In this document: positions 27,923-37,335 of the stretch, piece by piece
Layout: each line of letters starts with the position of its first letter
Numbering within the stretch: position 1 is the stretch's first letter
Assembly (NCBI RefSeq): GCF_900112755.1
Contig: NZ_FOMW01000005.1
Location: 186,001 to 250,000 of the forward strand
Direction of reading: 5' to 3'
Length of the DNA: 64,000 nt
Source of the DNA: Sulfitobacter brevis
GTDB lineage: Bacteria > Pseudomonadota > Alphaproteobacteria > Rhodobacterales > Rhodobacteraceae
Notes under the pieces: model-generated
The model's database searches: none
The model's input: only the letters and a program-made list of their open reading frames with translations
Told to the model about the DNA's origin: nothing
Translations under genes and position numbers: made by a program

Positions 27923-28515
27923 TTAGCGAAACTCGGGCGGCGCGTATTTCAGCAAAATCGGCACGACCAGTTCTTCCTCGTCGATCAGATGGCGGTTCAG
28001 CATCGGTGCGAAACTGTCCAAGGTTGCTTTGAACGCCGCCGCCTTGTCCTTGAGCGCATCTGGCGGCCCGCTTGTTTGCAGCACGCCATTTGCCGCCCCC
28101 GCGAGATCGGAGAGGAGCGCGTCCATCTGATGGTGGTCACTGTCCAGAATCTCGAACCCCCGCGCCGTGGTCTGGTCGAGCTTGGCCATCACGGGGAAAT
28201 AATGCGCGTCTTCGATCTGGTGATGGCCGTGCAGATCGTTAATCAACATCCCGCCAAATCTGTGCAGCCTTTGTTGATACTGCCGCGCATCCAGATTGCC
28301 ATCCAGCATCTCCGAGACATCGCGATCAAGGTGCTGGGTCAGGCTACGGAATGACAGATGCTTATCTAACCAAAAGGCGATGAGCTGCGAATAGTTCGGA
28401 TTTTCCTGCCATTGCGCGGAAACTCCGCGACCAGCGCGCGCAGGGTATCGGGCAGCGCTGTGCGTTGGGCAAGGTCAGTGACGGTTGGCGGGGGCGCGGC
28501 GGGCTTTTTCATCAT
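27923..28515 (-). pseudogene. Hemerythrin-like protein gene with an apparent frameshift
   Basis: The downstream part (ATG at 28309, 128 residues) carries the di-iron hemerythrin-like pattern: HGHHQIEDAHYFPVM, LDSDHHQMDALL and LNRHLIDEEELVVPILL. Its frame continues upstream with coding-like sequence (QWQENPNYSQLIAFWLDKHLSFRSLTQHLDRDVSE) but has no start before a stop codon. In another frame an ATG at 28515 opens MMKKPAAPPPTVTDLAQRTALPDTLRALVAEFPR, and that frame ends soon after. The two pieces join at about 28409-28420 if one base were restored. So either a one-base deletion broke the gene, or there is a sequencing error, or a shorter product is made from 28309. It sits next to regA. Confidence 0.7.
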
Positions 28516-28566
28516 GTTCAGCTAATCACGAAATGCGGTATATTAAACTGGCGATCTGCAGATCCG

Positions 28567-29328
28567 CTAGAGATAGCCCTCGGCGCGAAAGCTCAACTCG
28601 CGGGATTTGCCGATGATCAGATGGTCATGTAGGGTCAGCCCCAAGGCATTGCAGGCTGCAGCGACTTGGTTGGTCATGTCGATATCCGCGCTCGACGGGG
28701 TCGGGTCACCGGAAGGATGGTTGTGCACCAGGATCAGCGCCGAGGCATTTACCTCAAGCGCCCGTTTGGCGACCTCGCGCGGATATACAGGCACATGATC
28801 AACCGTGCCCTTGGCCTGTTCCTCATCCGCGATCAGCACATTCTTGCGGTCGAGATACAGCACGCGAAACTGTTCGGTCTCGCGGTGGGCCATCGAGGTG
28901 TGGCAATAGTCGAGCAGGGCATCCCAGCTTGAGACGATATGCTGTTGCAGCACCCGTGATCGCGCCAGACGCTGGGCGGCAGCCTCGACAATCTTTAGCT
29001 CGACAATGACCGCGTGGCCGACCCCTGTTACATCCAACAGCCGTGCCTCGGGGGCGGTGATCACACGGTTAAAATCGCCAAATTTGTCCATGAGGGTACG
29101 CGCCAGCGGTTTGACGTCACGCCGCGGAATGGCGCGGAAAAGGACCAACTCCAGAAGTTCGTAGTCCGGCACTGCCTGCGCCCCACCCTGCATGAAACGT
29201 GCGCGGAGCCGCTGGCGGTGGTCGGCAATATAGGAGGGCTGTTTGCCCGATACCGCCGCCGTTTCGGGCGCTTCGTCCATCAGGAAGGGGAGCGGCTGTT
29301 CGCCGAAAGAAGGATCAGTGCCGGACAT
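28567..29328 (-). CDS. radC: RadC-family JAMM-domain protein
   Basis: The 253 residues combine an N-terminal helix-hairpin-helix-like part (DYELLELVLFRAIPRRDVKPLARTLMDKFGD, VTGVGHA) with a C-terminal JAMM metalloprotease-like domain, HNHPSGDPTPSSAD, in which both histidines and the aspartate are present. The biological role of RadC proteins is unsettled despite the historical link to DNA repair. I chose the ATG at 29328 with AGG eight bases upstream. A perfect 12-base palindrome (GATCTGCAGATC, 28553-28564) follows the stop. Confidence 0.93.
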   Translation of the reverse strand: MSGTDPSFGEQPLPFLMDEAPETAAVSGKQPSYIADHRQRLRARFMQGGAQAVPDYELLELVLFRAIPRRDVKPLARTLMDKFGDFNRVITAPEARLLDVTGVGHAVIVELKIVEAAAQRLARSRVLQQHIVSSWDALLDYCHTSMAHRETEQFRVLYLDRKNVLIADEEQAKGTVDHVPVYPREVAKRALEVNASALILVHNHPSGDPTPSSADIDMTNQVAAACNALGLTLHDHLIIGKSRELSFRAEGYL

Positions 29329-29376
29329 ATCCACAGCCTGCAAAAACAGCGTTAGGATTTAGTTAATGGCGCGATG

Positions 29377-29415
29377 AAAAACGGGCGCGGAGATAAAAAT
29401 CATCCACGCCCGTTT
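29377..29415 (-). terminator. Rho-independent terminator of dnaK-dnaJ
   Basis: On the minus strand AAACGGGCG (29407-29415) pairs with CGCCCGTTT (29379-29387), and the second arm runs into a five-T tract. It is located about 40 bases after the dnaJ stop and before radC. Confidence 0.82.
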
Positions 29416-29451
29416 CGATTACTTGGCATTCCACATGCCAGTTCGTCGGCC

Positions 29452-30606
29452 TTAGCCCTTCATCGAATCCCAAAAGCTTTTGACGCTGGAGAAAAACCGG
29501 CTGCTTTTGGGGTTATTGTCAGTCGCCAGATCGTCGAACTCCTGCAGCAGTTCTTTTTGACGGCTGGTCAGATTTACCGGTGTCTCCACCGCCAGTTCAA
29601 CGATCATATCGCCCGTACCGCCGCCCCGCAGCGGTGGCATACCCTTGCCGCGCAGACGCATCTGGCGTTTGGACTGGCTGCCCGCAGGGATCTGCAACCG
29701 GCTGCGCCCGCCATCAATGGTTGGCACCTCGATGTTGCCACCCAAAGCGGCCGTCGTCATCGAAACAGGCACACGGCAGAACAGGTTAGGACCATCACGC
29801 TCGAACAGCTCGTGTTCGGAGACCTCGATAAAGATATAGAGATCACCGGTCGGGCCACCGCGCATGCCCGCTTCGCCTTCGCCAGCAAGCCGGATCCGCG
29901 TGCCGGTTTCAACACCTGCGGGAATGTTCACGCTCAAAGCGCGGTCTTTTTCGACACGGCCCTGACCACGACATTTCTTGCAGGGGTTCTGCACGATCTG
30001 GCCCATGCCCGAACAGGTCGGACAGGTGCGCTCGACGGTGAAAAAACCCTGCTGCGCGCGGACTTTACCCATGCCTGAACAGGTCGGGCAGGTGGTTGGC
30101 TCAGCGCCGCCTTCGGCCCCTGACCCTTCACAACTGTTACACTGGACAGAGGTCGGAATGTTCAAAGATTTCTGAATGCCCGCAAAGGCATCTTCGAGCG
30201 AAATCCGCAGGTTATAGCGCAAATCAGCACCGCGTGCAGCACGCCGCCCGCCGCCAGCACCACCGCCGCGTTGGCCCATAAAGTCGCCAAAAAGATCGTC
30301 AAAGACGTCAGAGAAAGCCGAGGAGAAATCACCCTGCCCGCCGCCGCCAAAACCGCCAGGCCGTCCGCCGCCCATGCCACCCTCAAATGCCGCATGACCG
30401 TAGCGGTCATAAGCGGCCTTCTTGTCAGCGTCCTTGAGCACTTCGTAGGCTTCGTTCGCGTCCTTGAACTGGGCCTCGGCATTGGGATTGTCGGAATTCC
30501 GGTCGGGGTGCAGTTCTTTAGCCTTCTGGCGAAAGCCCTTCTTGATCTCGTCGGCAGAGGCTCCCTTGGCGACGCCAAGCACCTCGTAATAGTCACGTTT
30601 TGCCAT
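29452..30606 (-). CDS. dnaJ: Chaperone protein DnaJ
   Basis: DnaJ delivers clients to DnaK and stimulates its ATPase. The 384 residues have the J domain with H33-P34-D35, a glycine/phenylalanine-rich linker ([19 protein letters not shown]), and four CxxCxGxG-type zinc repeats. The first is [12 protein letters not shown]; the others are [22 protein letters not shown] and [13 protein letters not shown]-terminal substrate-binding part follows. AGGAG precedes the ATG. It follows dnaK by 76 bases, with a GC-rich hairpin in between. Confidence 0.98.
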   Translation of the reverse strand: MAKRDYYEVLGVAKGASADEIKKGFRQKAKELHPDRNSDNPNAEAQFKDANEAYEVLKDADKKAAYDRYGHAAFEGGMGGGRPGGFGGGGQGDFSSAFSDVFDDLFGDFMGQRGGGAGGGRRAARGADLRYNLRISLEDAFAGIQKSLNIPTSVQCNSCEGSGAEGGAEPTTCPTCSGMGKVRAQQGFFTVERTCPTCSGMGQIVQNPCKKCRGQGRVEKDRALSVNIPAGVETGTRIRLAGEGEAGMRGGPTGDLYIFIEVSEHELFERDGPNLFCRVPVSMTTAALGGNIEVPTIDGGRSRLQIPAGSQSKRQMRLRGKGMPPLRGGGTGDMIVELAVETPVNLTSRQKELLQEFDDLATDNNPKSSRFFSSVKSFWDSMKG

Positions 30607-30633
30607 GGTTCAGCTCCTGCTATGGAACACAAC

Positions 30634-30660
30634 GGGCCGGCCCGTCAAACGGACCGGCCC
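30634..30660 (-). other. GC-rich hairpin between dnaK and dnaJ
   Basis: GGGCCGGTCCG and CGGGCCGGCCC can form about eleven base pairs (one G-T) with a short loop, on the minus strand. No thymine run follows, so it is more likely an RNA-processing or attenuation element that lowers dnaJ relative to dnaK than a full terminator. Confidence 0.6.
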
Positions 30661-30682
30661 TGTCTTGGTTCCAAGAACACGC

Positions 30683-32596
30683 TTACGCGCGCTTGTCGTC
30701 GTCCAGATCTTCGAAGTCGGCATCAACGATATCATCGTCGCCACCGCGCTGCGCATCTGCGGCTTGGGCCATATCATCGTCACCCTGCTCTTGTGCAGAT
30801 TTGTAGATGGCTTCGCCCAGCTTCATAGCCGCTTCGGTCACGTTCTGGATGCCCGACTTGATCTTGTCGACATTGTTGGCTTCCAGCTCGTCCTTCAGCG
30901 CAGCGATGGCAAGTTCGATCGCTTCAACAGTTGTCGGATCAACCTTGTCCGCATGCTCTTCTACTGACTTTTCAGTCGAGTGGATGAGGCTTTCGGCCTG
31001 GTTTCTGGCTTCGATCAGCGAACGACGCTCTTTGTCGGACTCGGCATTCTCTTCCGCGTCCTTGACCATCTTCTCGATATCCGCATCCGACAGACCGCCC
31101 GAGGCTTGGATCGTGATCTTCTGCTCTTTGCCTGTGCCTTTATCCAGCGCACCTACCGACACGATACCGTTGGCATCAATGTCAAAGGTCACTTCGATCT
31201 GGGGCATGCCGCGAGGGGCAGGCGGGATGTTTTCGAGATTGAAGGCACCGAGGATCTTGTTGTCGGCGGCCATCTCGCGTTCACCCTGGAAACAGCGGAT
31301 CGTCACAGCGTTCTGGTTGTCTTCAGCGGTCGAGAAGACCTGAGACTTCTTCGTCGGGATCGTGGTGTTGCGGTCGATCAGTCGGGTGAACACGCCACCC
31401 AGCGTCTCAATGCCCAGCGACAGGGGTGTCACGTCGAGCAGAACAACGTCTTTGACGTCGCCTTGCAGAACACCGGCCTGAATGGCCGCACCCAGCGCCA
31501 CAACTTCGTCAGGGTTCACACCCTTGTGTGGCTCCTTGCCAAAGAACTTGGTCACTTCTTCGATGACTTTCGGCATGCGGGTCATACCACCCACAAGCAC
31601 GACTTCATCAATATCCGAAGCCGACAGGCCCGCGTCTTTCAACGCAGCGGCGCAAGGCTTCATCGACGCTTTGATCAGGTCGTTCACGAGGCTTTCCAGC
31701 TTGGCGCGGGTCAGCTTCATCACCATGTGCAACGGCTGGCCGTTGGCGCCCATGGAGATAAACGGCTGGTTGATCTCGGTCTGGCTGGCAGAAGACAGCT
31801 CGATCTTGGCTTTTTCAGCAGCTTCTTTCAGACGCTGAAGTGCCATCTTGTCTTGGGTCAGGTCGACGCTGTGTTCTTTTTTGAACTCGCCCGCCAGATA
31901 GTTGACGATGCGCATGTCAAAGTCTTCACCACCAAGGAAGGTGTCGCCGTTGGTCGATTTCACTTCGAAGAGGCCATCGTCGATCTCGAGGATGGTCACG
32001 TCGAAAGTACCGCCGCCAAGGTCATAGACCGCGATGGTTTGGGTGTTTTCTTTGTCGAGACCGTAAGCCAGAGCAGCGGCTGTCGGCTCGTTAATGATAC
32101 GCAGCACTTCGAGGCCGGCAATCTTGCCCGCGTCTTTGGTGGCCTGGCGCTGTGCATCGTTGAAGTAGGCAGGAACGGTGATGACCGCTTGGGTCACTTC
32201 CTCGCCGAGATACTTCTCGGCTGTGTCCTTCATTTTGCCAAGGATGAATGCAGAAATCTGGCTGGGCGAATACTTTTCGCCGCGCGCTTGGATCCATGCG
32301 TCACCATTGCCGCCGTCAATCACGTTGAACGGCATGTTCTTACGGTCTTTTGCCAGATCCGCGTCATCATTCCGGCGCCCGATCAGGCGCTTCACACCAA
32401 AAACGGTGTTTTCGGGGTTGGTGACGGCCTGCCGCTTGGCAGGTTGGCCGACAAGACGTTCATCGTCGGTAAAGGCGACGATTGACGGGGTTGTACGTGC
32501 CCCTTCCGCGTTTTCGATTACGCGCGGCTGGCTACCATCCATGATGGCGACGCAGCTGTTTGTTGTTCCAAGGTCAATACCAATTACTTTGGCCAT
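30683..32596 (-). CDS. dnaK: Chaperone protein DnaK (Hsp70)
   Basis: The 637 residues show the phosphate-binding [14 protein letters not shown] at the N-terminus, the second phosphate loop [16 protein letters not shown], the adenosine motif [13 protein letters not shown], and the substrate-binding beta domain with [19 protein letters not shown]. The helical lid ends in the acidic tail [18 protein letters not shown] (typically EEVD-like in function). I chose the ATG at 32596, with AGAGGG upstream; an earlier in-frame start eight codons up does not fit the family. dnaJ is downstream. A heat-shock-type promoter lies about 115 bases upstream. Confidence 0.99.
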   Translation of the reverse strand: MAKVIGIDLGTTNSCVAIMDGSQPRVIENAEGARTTPSIVAFTDDERLVGQPAKRQAVTNPENTVFGVKRLIGRRNDDADLAKDRKNMPFNVIDGGNGDAWIQARGEKYSPSQISAFILGKMKDTAEKYLGEEVTQAVITVPAYFNDAQRQATKDAGKIAGLEVLRIINEPTAAALAYGLDKENTQTIAVYDLGGGTFDVTILEIDDGLFEVKSTNGDTFLGGEDFDMRIVNYLAGEFKKEHSVDLTQDKMALQRLKEAAEKAKIELSSASQTEINQPFISMGANGQPLHMVMKLTRAKLESLVNDLIKASMKPCAAALKDAGLSASDIDEVVLVGGMTRMPKVIEEVTKFFGKEPHKGVNPDEVVALGAAIQAGVLQGDVKDVVLLDVTPLSLGIETLGGVFTRLIDRNTTIPTKKSQVFSTAEDNQNAVTIRCFQGEREMAADNKILGAFNLENIPPAPRGMPQIEVTFDIDANGIVSVGALDKGTGKEQKITIQASGGLSDADIEKMVKDAEENAESDKERRSLIEARNQAESLIHSTEKSVEEHADKVDPTTVEAIELAIAALKDELEANNVDKIKSGIQNVTEAAMKLGEAIYKSAQEQGDDDMAQAADAQRGGDDDIVDADFEDLDDDKRA

Positions 32597-32710
32597 GTTT
32601 TCGATCCCTCTTTGCTTCAAGGCGATTGCACGAGACAGTGGCCCGTTACGGCACCCTTGCCCCGATCTGGTGACACTGAAAGCCTGCTGGGCTGTCAGCG
32701 GTTCGGAGCG

Positions 32711-32740
32711 TATATAAGGAGGGGTTCTGCACCCTGCAAC
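32711..32740 (-). promoter_or_regulatory. Candidate RpoH (sigma-32) promoter of dnaK
   Basis: On the minus strand GTTGCA (32735-32740) is followed after 15 bases by CCTTATATA. The spacing equals that in front of hslV, and the -10 part resembles the heat-shock type. The -35 part is a weaker match (GTTG for CTTG). The 215-base gap between dnaK and alkB holds nothing else that I can name. Confidence 0.45.
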
Positions 32741-32811
32741 CGCTGCATGGGTTGTGACGGCGGGATTTTTGGTGATTTTTTCGATCTGGTGATCGCGGGC
32801 GGGGGCTGTGG

Positions 32812-33411
32812 ATGGTTTTAAGGCTCAAAGGTTTTGACATTCATAAGGGCTGGCTGGACAAGCCCGCCCAAGCGCAGGTGCTTGCAGAAGTGCGCGATGC
32901 GGTACGCCAAGCGCCGCTGTTTCACCCCGATTCGCCTTACGGCAAGAAAATGTCGGTGCGGATGTCATCAGCCGGGCAATACGGGTGGTTTTCCGACAGG
33001 TCAGGCTATCGCTATGTCCCCCAGCATCCAAATGGCAGTACGTGGCCGCCGATCCCCCAAGCCGTGCTGGATATCTGGTCGGCCCTGACAGGGCTGGAGC
33101 GGCAACCTGAATGCTGTCTGATTAATTACTACGACGCCACCGCCCGGATGGGCCTGCACCAAGACAAGGATGAGGCTGATTTCCGCTGGCCGGTGGTGTC
33201 GGTTTCGCTGGGTGACGACGGATTGTTCCGCATCGGCAACCAGACCCGTGGCGGCAAGACGGAATCGATCTGGCTGCAGTCAGGTGATGTTGTGGTTATG
33301 GGCGGCGAGGCGAGGCTGACCTATCACGGCGTAGACAAGATCCGACCGGGCTCATCAGCGCTGCTCAAAGATGGCGGACGGATAAACCTGACGTTGCGGG
33401 TTGTTGATTAG
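32812..33411 (+). CDS. alkB: AlkB-family 2-oxoglutarate/Fe(II) dioxygenase (DNA alkylation repair)
   Basis: AlkB oxidatively removes 1-methyladenine and 3-methylcytosine lesions. The 199 residues have the iron ligands H116 and D118 in GLHQDKDE and H172 in LTYHGVDKI, the 2-oxoglutarate-binding arginine in the C-terminal GGRINLTLR, and the substrate-side [12 protein letters not shown]. The N-terminal nucleotide-recognition lid includes [22 protein letters not shown]. It is divergent from dnaK and convergent with the ABC permease; there is no ada gene nearby. Confidence 0.95.
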   Translation: MVLRLKGFDIHKGWLDKPAQAQVLAEVRDAVRQAPLFHPDSPYGKKMSVRMSSAGQYGWFSDRSGYRYVPQHPNGSTWPPIPQAVLDIWSALTGLERQPECCLINYYDATARMGLHQDKDEADFRWPVVSVSLGDDGLFRIGNQTRGGKTESIWLQSGDVVVMGGEARLTYHGVDKIRPGSSALLKDGGRINLTLRVVD

Positions 33412-33445
33412 ACATTCATGCAAGGGAAAGGGCCAGGGCGTAAAC

Positions 33446-34270
33446 CTAACGGCGCGCGTTCCAGCTGATTGAGGCATGTTTACGGGTGTAAAACTCGCCC
33501 ATCAGCCCGATCATCACCAACACCAGCGCGACCCACAGCGGATACTCCCAATTGCTGTAACGCGGGTTGTAGTTGATGAAAACAAAGCCGCGGGCTTGAT
33601 CGATGCTGTGAAACAGCGGGTTCCAGTCAAACATTGTCAGCATGTAACCCGGCAAGGTATTGGCCACAAACATCTTGCCCGAGGCGATCATATTGGCGCG
33701 TTGGTAGACTAAGGAAAATATGCTGACGAAGGTTGGGAACCAGGGTTTGATTGCCAGCAGCACGAGACCAAGGGCACAGCCGGTGAACCATGCGATCAGC
33801 AACATGCCAAAAGCGGCGATCGGCTGTTCAATATGGATCGGGGCCCATGCCACGTGATAGGCAAACAGGATCATGAACAGCGATAGAACCTGAATATATA
33901 GTGAGCCAAGGGCCGCCGAAAGAATGGCGACCATGGTGGTCATTGGCGCGTGCTGCATCATCGGGCTGGCGGGACCTTCCGAGCCTGCAACCGCGCCTAA
34001 GGCTTTGGTGTGGGTAAGGTATAAGAAAATGCCGGACATGATATAAAGCAGGAAATCACCGCGCAAAGCCGCGCCACGTAGGCCCAGCAGGCTGAACATG
34101 ACATAAAATGCTGCGACAAACATCACCGCCTGCATCATATTCATCGCAATCGCGACAAACGCATTATTGTGTTGTTTGCGCACACTGCGGACAATCGAGT
34201 GGTACACCAGCCCGGCCATAGTGAGGAACGAGGCCCAGTTTCCGGACGATTTACGGGTGGATTGGAACAT
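33446..34270 (-). CDS. ABC-2 type transporter permease (polysaccharide export type)
   Basis: A 274-residue membrane protein with about six segments of the ABC-2 family, similar to KpsM-type permeases that export capsule or LPS sugars. Recognisable parts are the N-terminal cytoplasmic piece STRKSSGNWASFLTMAGLVYHSIVRSVRK, NPLFHSIDQARGFVFINYNPRYSN in the penultimate loop, and a final membrane segment VALVLVMIGLMGEFY. I chose the ATG at 34270 with AGGGG upstream. No ATP-binding subunit is adjacent. It diverges from cysQ, at the left edge of the glycan genes. Confidence 0.82.
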   Translation of the reverse strand: MFQSTRKSSGNWASFLTMAGLVYHSIVRSVRKQHNNAFVAIAMNMMQAVMFVAAFYVMFSLLGLRGAALRGDFLLYIMSGIFLYLTHTKALGAVAGSEGPASPMMQHAPMTTMVAILSAALGSLYIQVLSLFMILFAYHVAWAPIHIEQPIAAFGMLLIAWFTGCALGLVLLAIKPWFPTFVSIFSLVYQRANMIASGKMFVANTLPGYMLTMFDWNPLFHSIDQARGFVFINYNPRYSNWEYPLWVALVLVMIGLMGEFYTRKHASISWNARR

Positions 34271-34385
34271 CAGCCCCTGCCTTCTAAATGCCAAGTTCTC
34301 GCACGGAATTCTTGCCGTTCCGTTAGCTGCAAACCATAAGGGGAACCGAAACACTTATCAACGAAAGCCGAAAGGGCAAAGCCGC

Positions 34386-35183
34386 ATGGATTATGAAAAA
34401 CTGGTTAGGGTGATGCGCAAACTGTCGCTAGAGGCAGGCGACAAGATCATGGAAATCTATGGCCGCGATGATTTCGACGTGAAGTCCAAGTCCGACGATA
34501 GCCCCGTGACGGCAGCAGATGAAGCCGCCGATGCCATCATCTCAAGCGGTTTGCGCGCGGCGTTTCCGGATGTGGCGCTTGTTACCGAAGAGCAATCCGC
34601 CACTCATGATACGCAAGGCATGACCTTTCTGATCGTTGATCCGCTGGACGGCACCAAAGAGTTCATCCATCGGCACGGTGACTTTACCGTTAACATCGCC
34701 TTGGTCGAAGACGGCGTGCCAACGCGCGGCGTGGTCTATGCCCCCGCCAAAAACCGCATGTTTTTTACCCGCGCCGATGGCCAATCCGTTGAGGAAACCG
34801 GTGCCTTTGACAAAGAAGCCGTCGGTGAGACAGCTGAGATTTCGGTATCGGCCGCTGACAATGCCGCGCTGATGGTTGTTGCATCCAAATCGCACCGCGA
34901 TCAGGCCACTGACGACTACATCAGCAAGTATGACGTGCGTGATATGACCAGCGCGGGGTCTTCGTTGAAATTCTGCCTGATCGCGACAGGCGAGGCTGAT
35001 CTTTATCCGCGTGTGGGGCGCACGATGGAGTGGGACACGGCCGCAGGCCACGCAGTGTTATCAGGCGCCGGCGGCGCTGTTGTGCGCTTTGAAGACCATA
35101 CACCACTGACTTACGGCAAAGCCGATTTCGCCAACCCGTTTTTCATTGCCCATGCACCGGGCGTCACGTTGAAGCCCGCCTGA
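34386..35183 (+). CDS. cysQ: 3'(2'),5'-bisphosphate nucleotidase CysQ
   Basis: CysQ hydrolyses adenosine 3',5'-bisphosphate (PAP), the by-product of sulfotransfer and of sulfate assimilation, to AMP. The 265 residues are of the inositol-monophosphatase superfamily: SDDSPVTAADEAAD, EEQSA, the metal-binding DPLDGTKEFI with DFTVNIALVEDG, and the C-terminal WDTAAGHAVLSGAGG. The ATG at 34386 is preceded by AAGGG. Its stop overlaps the kdsB start by one base. With a sulfotransferase at the far end of the same gene run, it can clear the PAP produced there. Confidence 0.95.
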   Translation: MDYEKLVRVMRKLSLEAGDKIMEIYGRDDFDVKSKSDDSPVTAADEAADAIISSGLRAAFPDVALVTEEQSATHDTQGMTFLIVDPLDGTKEFIHRHGDFTVNIALVEDGVPTRGVVYAPAKNRMFFTRADGQSVEETGAFDKEAVGETAEISVSAADNAALMVVASKSHRDQATDDYISKYDVRDMTSAGSSLKFCLIATGEADLYPRVGRTMEWDTAAGHAVLSGAGGAVVRFEDHTPLTYGKADFANPFFIAHAPGVTLKPA

Positions 35184-35983
35184 TGTCGGTCCTCATTGTC
35201 ATTCCCGCCCGCTATGCCTCCACCCGCTATCCCGGCAAGCCGCTGGCCGAGCTTACTGGCGCCACTGGCCAGTCACGCAGCTTGATCGAGCGATCGTGGC
35301 GTGCGGCCTGTGCGGTTGGCGGCGTCGACCGTGTGGTTGTGGCCACCGATGACGACCGGATCAAGGACGCAGCGGAGGCCTTTGGCGCCAAGGTAGTGAT
35401 GACCTCGCCCCATTGCGCCAACGGCACCGAGCGCTGCGCCGAGGCCCATCATGTTTTGGGCGGCGCCTATGAGATCGTGGTGAACCTGCAAGGCGACGCG
35501 CCGCTGACGCCGCACTGGTTTGTTGAAAGCCTCGTCGAAAGGCTGCGCGGTGCGCCGGACGCGGGGATCGCCACCCCTGTTTTACGTTGCGACGGTGCCG
35601 CGCTCAACGGGTTGTTGGCGGATCGAAAGGCGGGTCGTGTCGGTGGTACGACGGCGGTGTTTTCCGCAGACAATCACGCGCTCTACTTCTCGAAAGAGGT
35701 CATTCCCTTCATCGCGGAAACCTTCACTGACGAACAAGCCACGCCGGTGTTCCACCATGTCGGGGTCTATGCTTACCGCCCCGATGCGCTGGAAAGTTAT
35801 CCAACATGGCCGACGGGCCCGCTGGAGCGGCTTGAAGGGCTGGAGCAGCTTCGGTTCATGGAGAACGGGCGCGCTGTTTTGTGTGTCGAGGTTGAGGCCA
35901 AGGGCCGGGCCTTTTGGGAATTGAACAACCCCGAAGACGTGCCGAAGATCGAAGCCATGATGGCGCAAATGGCGCTTGAATGA
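35183..35983 (+). CDS. kdsB: 3-deoxy-manno-octulosonate cytidylyltransferase
   Basis: KdsB activates Kdo to CMP-Kdo for lipid A core or capsule synthesis. The 266 residues begin with the nucleotide-binding VLIVIPARYASTRYPGKPLAEL. They contain VVVATDDDRIKDA, NGTERCAEA and NLQGDAPL; the last is usually NVQGDEP, so there is an alanine in place of the glutamate. HHVGVYAYRPDAL and LERLEGLEQLRFMENG follow. Both neighbours overlap it, so it is translated in a coupled run with cysQ and a glycosyltransferase. KdsD is encoded at 48 kb on the other strand. Confidence 0.93.
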   Translation: MSVLIVIPARYASTRYPGKPLAELTGATGQSRSLIERSWRAACAVGGVDRVVVATDDDRIKDAAEAFGAKVVMTSPHCANGTERCAEAHHVLGGAYEIVVNLQGDAPLTPHWFVESLVERLRGAPDAGIATPVLRCDGAALNGLLADRKAGRVGGTTAVFSADNHALYFSKEVIPFIAETFTDEQATPVFHHVGVYAYRPDALESYPTWPTGPLERLEGLEQLRFMENGRAVLCVEVEAKGRAFWELNNPEDVPKIEAMMAQMALE

Positions 35984-37215
35984 CAGATATGCCGGTCAGT
36001 GTTATCGTCGTCAGTCGAGGCCGTCCGCAGGCCTTGCAACGATGCCTGACCGGACTGGCACAGCTGCAATGCGCGCAGTTTGAAATTGTGGTGGTGGCCG
36101 ATCCGCAAGGTATTGCCACCGCCGAAGTCCTGCCCTTTGCAGCCGCGCTCAAGTTCGTCCCATTTGACGAGCCAAATATCTCGGCGGCGCGCAACATCGG
36201 TCTGTGCCACGCGGCAGGCGACGTTGTGGCGTTTATCGATGACGATGCGGTGCCAGAGCCGTATTGGCTGGCGCTTTTAGCGGCGCCGTTCGGGCAGTCT
36301 GCCGTTGCGGCTTCGGGGGGGTATGTGCGGGCGCGCAATGGGATCTCCTTCCAGTGGAAAGCCCGTAGCCTAGATGGCTTCGGTGCGCCGCAGCCTTTGG
36401 GCATCAATCCCACCTGCGCCACGGTGCTGCACCCGCCCAAGGGCAATGCGGTCAAGACCGAAGGCACCAATATGGCGTTCCGCCGCAGCGTCTTGGTCGA
36501 GATTGGCGGCTTTGATCCGGCCTATCACTATTTTCTGGACGAAACGGACGTGAACATGCGCCTCGCGCAGGCCGGTCATGCCACAGCATTGGTCCCTTTG
36601 GCCGAGGTTCACCACGGATTTGCCGAGAACAAGCTGCGGAGTGCGGCACGGGTGCCGCGCGATCTGTTTGATATCGGGGCCAGTTGGGCGGTGTTCCAAC
36701 GCAAACATATCCGCCCCGATGCGCAGGCCGGACATTGGCAAAGCTTGCGCAAAGCCGAGCACGACCGTCTACTCGCCCATTTGATCAGCGGCGGATTGGA
36801 GCCGCGCGATGTAACGCGCCTGGCCCAAAGGCTGGATCGGGGTTATGACGAGGGTCGCGCGCGGCCTTTGGCGCACACTGCACTGCCGCGCCAACCGGCA
36901 ACGCCGTTCCTGACCTTCCCCTCCCAAAGCCGCAAAACCAGTCACATCGCAACCCGCCCGATCCATTTGCGAAAAGACCGGATGCGGGCGGCGGCGCGGG
37001 TGAAAAACGGTGAAATTGTCACCCTTTTCGATTTTTCAGCAACGGCCCTGTTCCACCATGTGTGCTTTGGTTTAGACGGGGTCTGGCTGCAGCGCGGAGG
37101 GTTGTTCGGAAAGTCCGATCGGGATCAGGCAATAATCCGCCTCCACAGCCGGATACGACGTGTTGAATTAGAGAGAGGCCGCGTTGCTACTCAGCGCGGA
37201 TTCAGTCATGAGTGA
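35980..37215 (+). CDS. GT2-family glycosyltransferase with C-terminal extension
   Basis: The 411 residues start with a GT-A fold: SVIVVSRGRPQALQRCLTGL, ISAARNIGL and the metal-binding FIDDDAVPEP. The acceptor-side pieces EGTNMAFRRSVLVEIGGFDPAYHYFLDETDVNMRLAQAGH and VHHGF are typical of GT2 inverting enzymes. From about residue 300 an extra part (TRPIHLRKDRMRAAARVKNGEIVTLFDFSATALFHHVCF) follows that I cannot assign. It overlaps kdsB by four bases (ATGA), suggesting a role in the same surface-glycan route. The donor and acceptor are unknown. Confidence 0.85.
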   Translation: MTDMPVSVIVVSRGRPQALQRCLTGLAQLQCAQFEIVVVADPQGIATAEVLPFAAALKFVPFDEPNISAARNIGLCHAAGDVVAFIDDDAVPEPYWLALLAAPFGQSAVAASGGYVRARNGISFQWKARSLDGFGAPQPLGINPTCATVLHPPKGNAVKTEGTNMAFRRSVLVEIGGFDPAYHYFLDETDVNMRLAQAGHATALVPLAEVHHGFAENKLRSAARVPRDLFDIGASWAVFQRKHIRPDAQAGHWQSLRKAEHDRLLAHLISGGLEPRDVTRLAQRLDRGYDEGRARPLAHTALPRQPATPFLTFPSQSRKTSHIATRPIHLRKDRMRAAARVKNGEIVTLFDFSATALFHHVCFGLDGVWLQRGGLFGKSDRDQAIIRLHSRIRRVELERGRVATQRGFSHE

Positions 37216-37335
37216 TGTGGTAAAATTTTTTCTCGTTTTGACGAAACTCCTGCGTCCTGTAGGATGAAAAGTGTCTAAAACGCTCAAGGCCAGCCGCGAT
37301 AGAGAGCGGAAGATATTTTGGAGGCTGTAAATTAT

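Noticed and set aside
30980-32485. Long open frame antisense to dnaK
   Set aside because: It is the well-known artefactual mirror frame of dnaK codon usage; the true gene on the other strand is certain.
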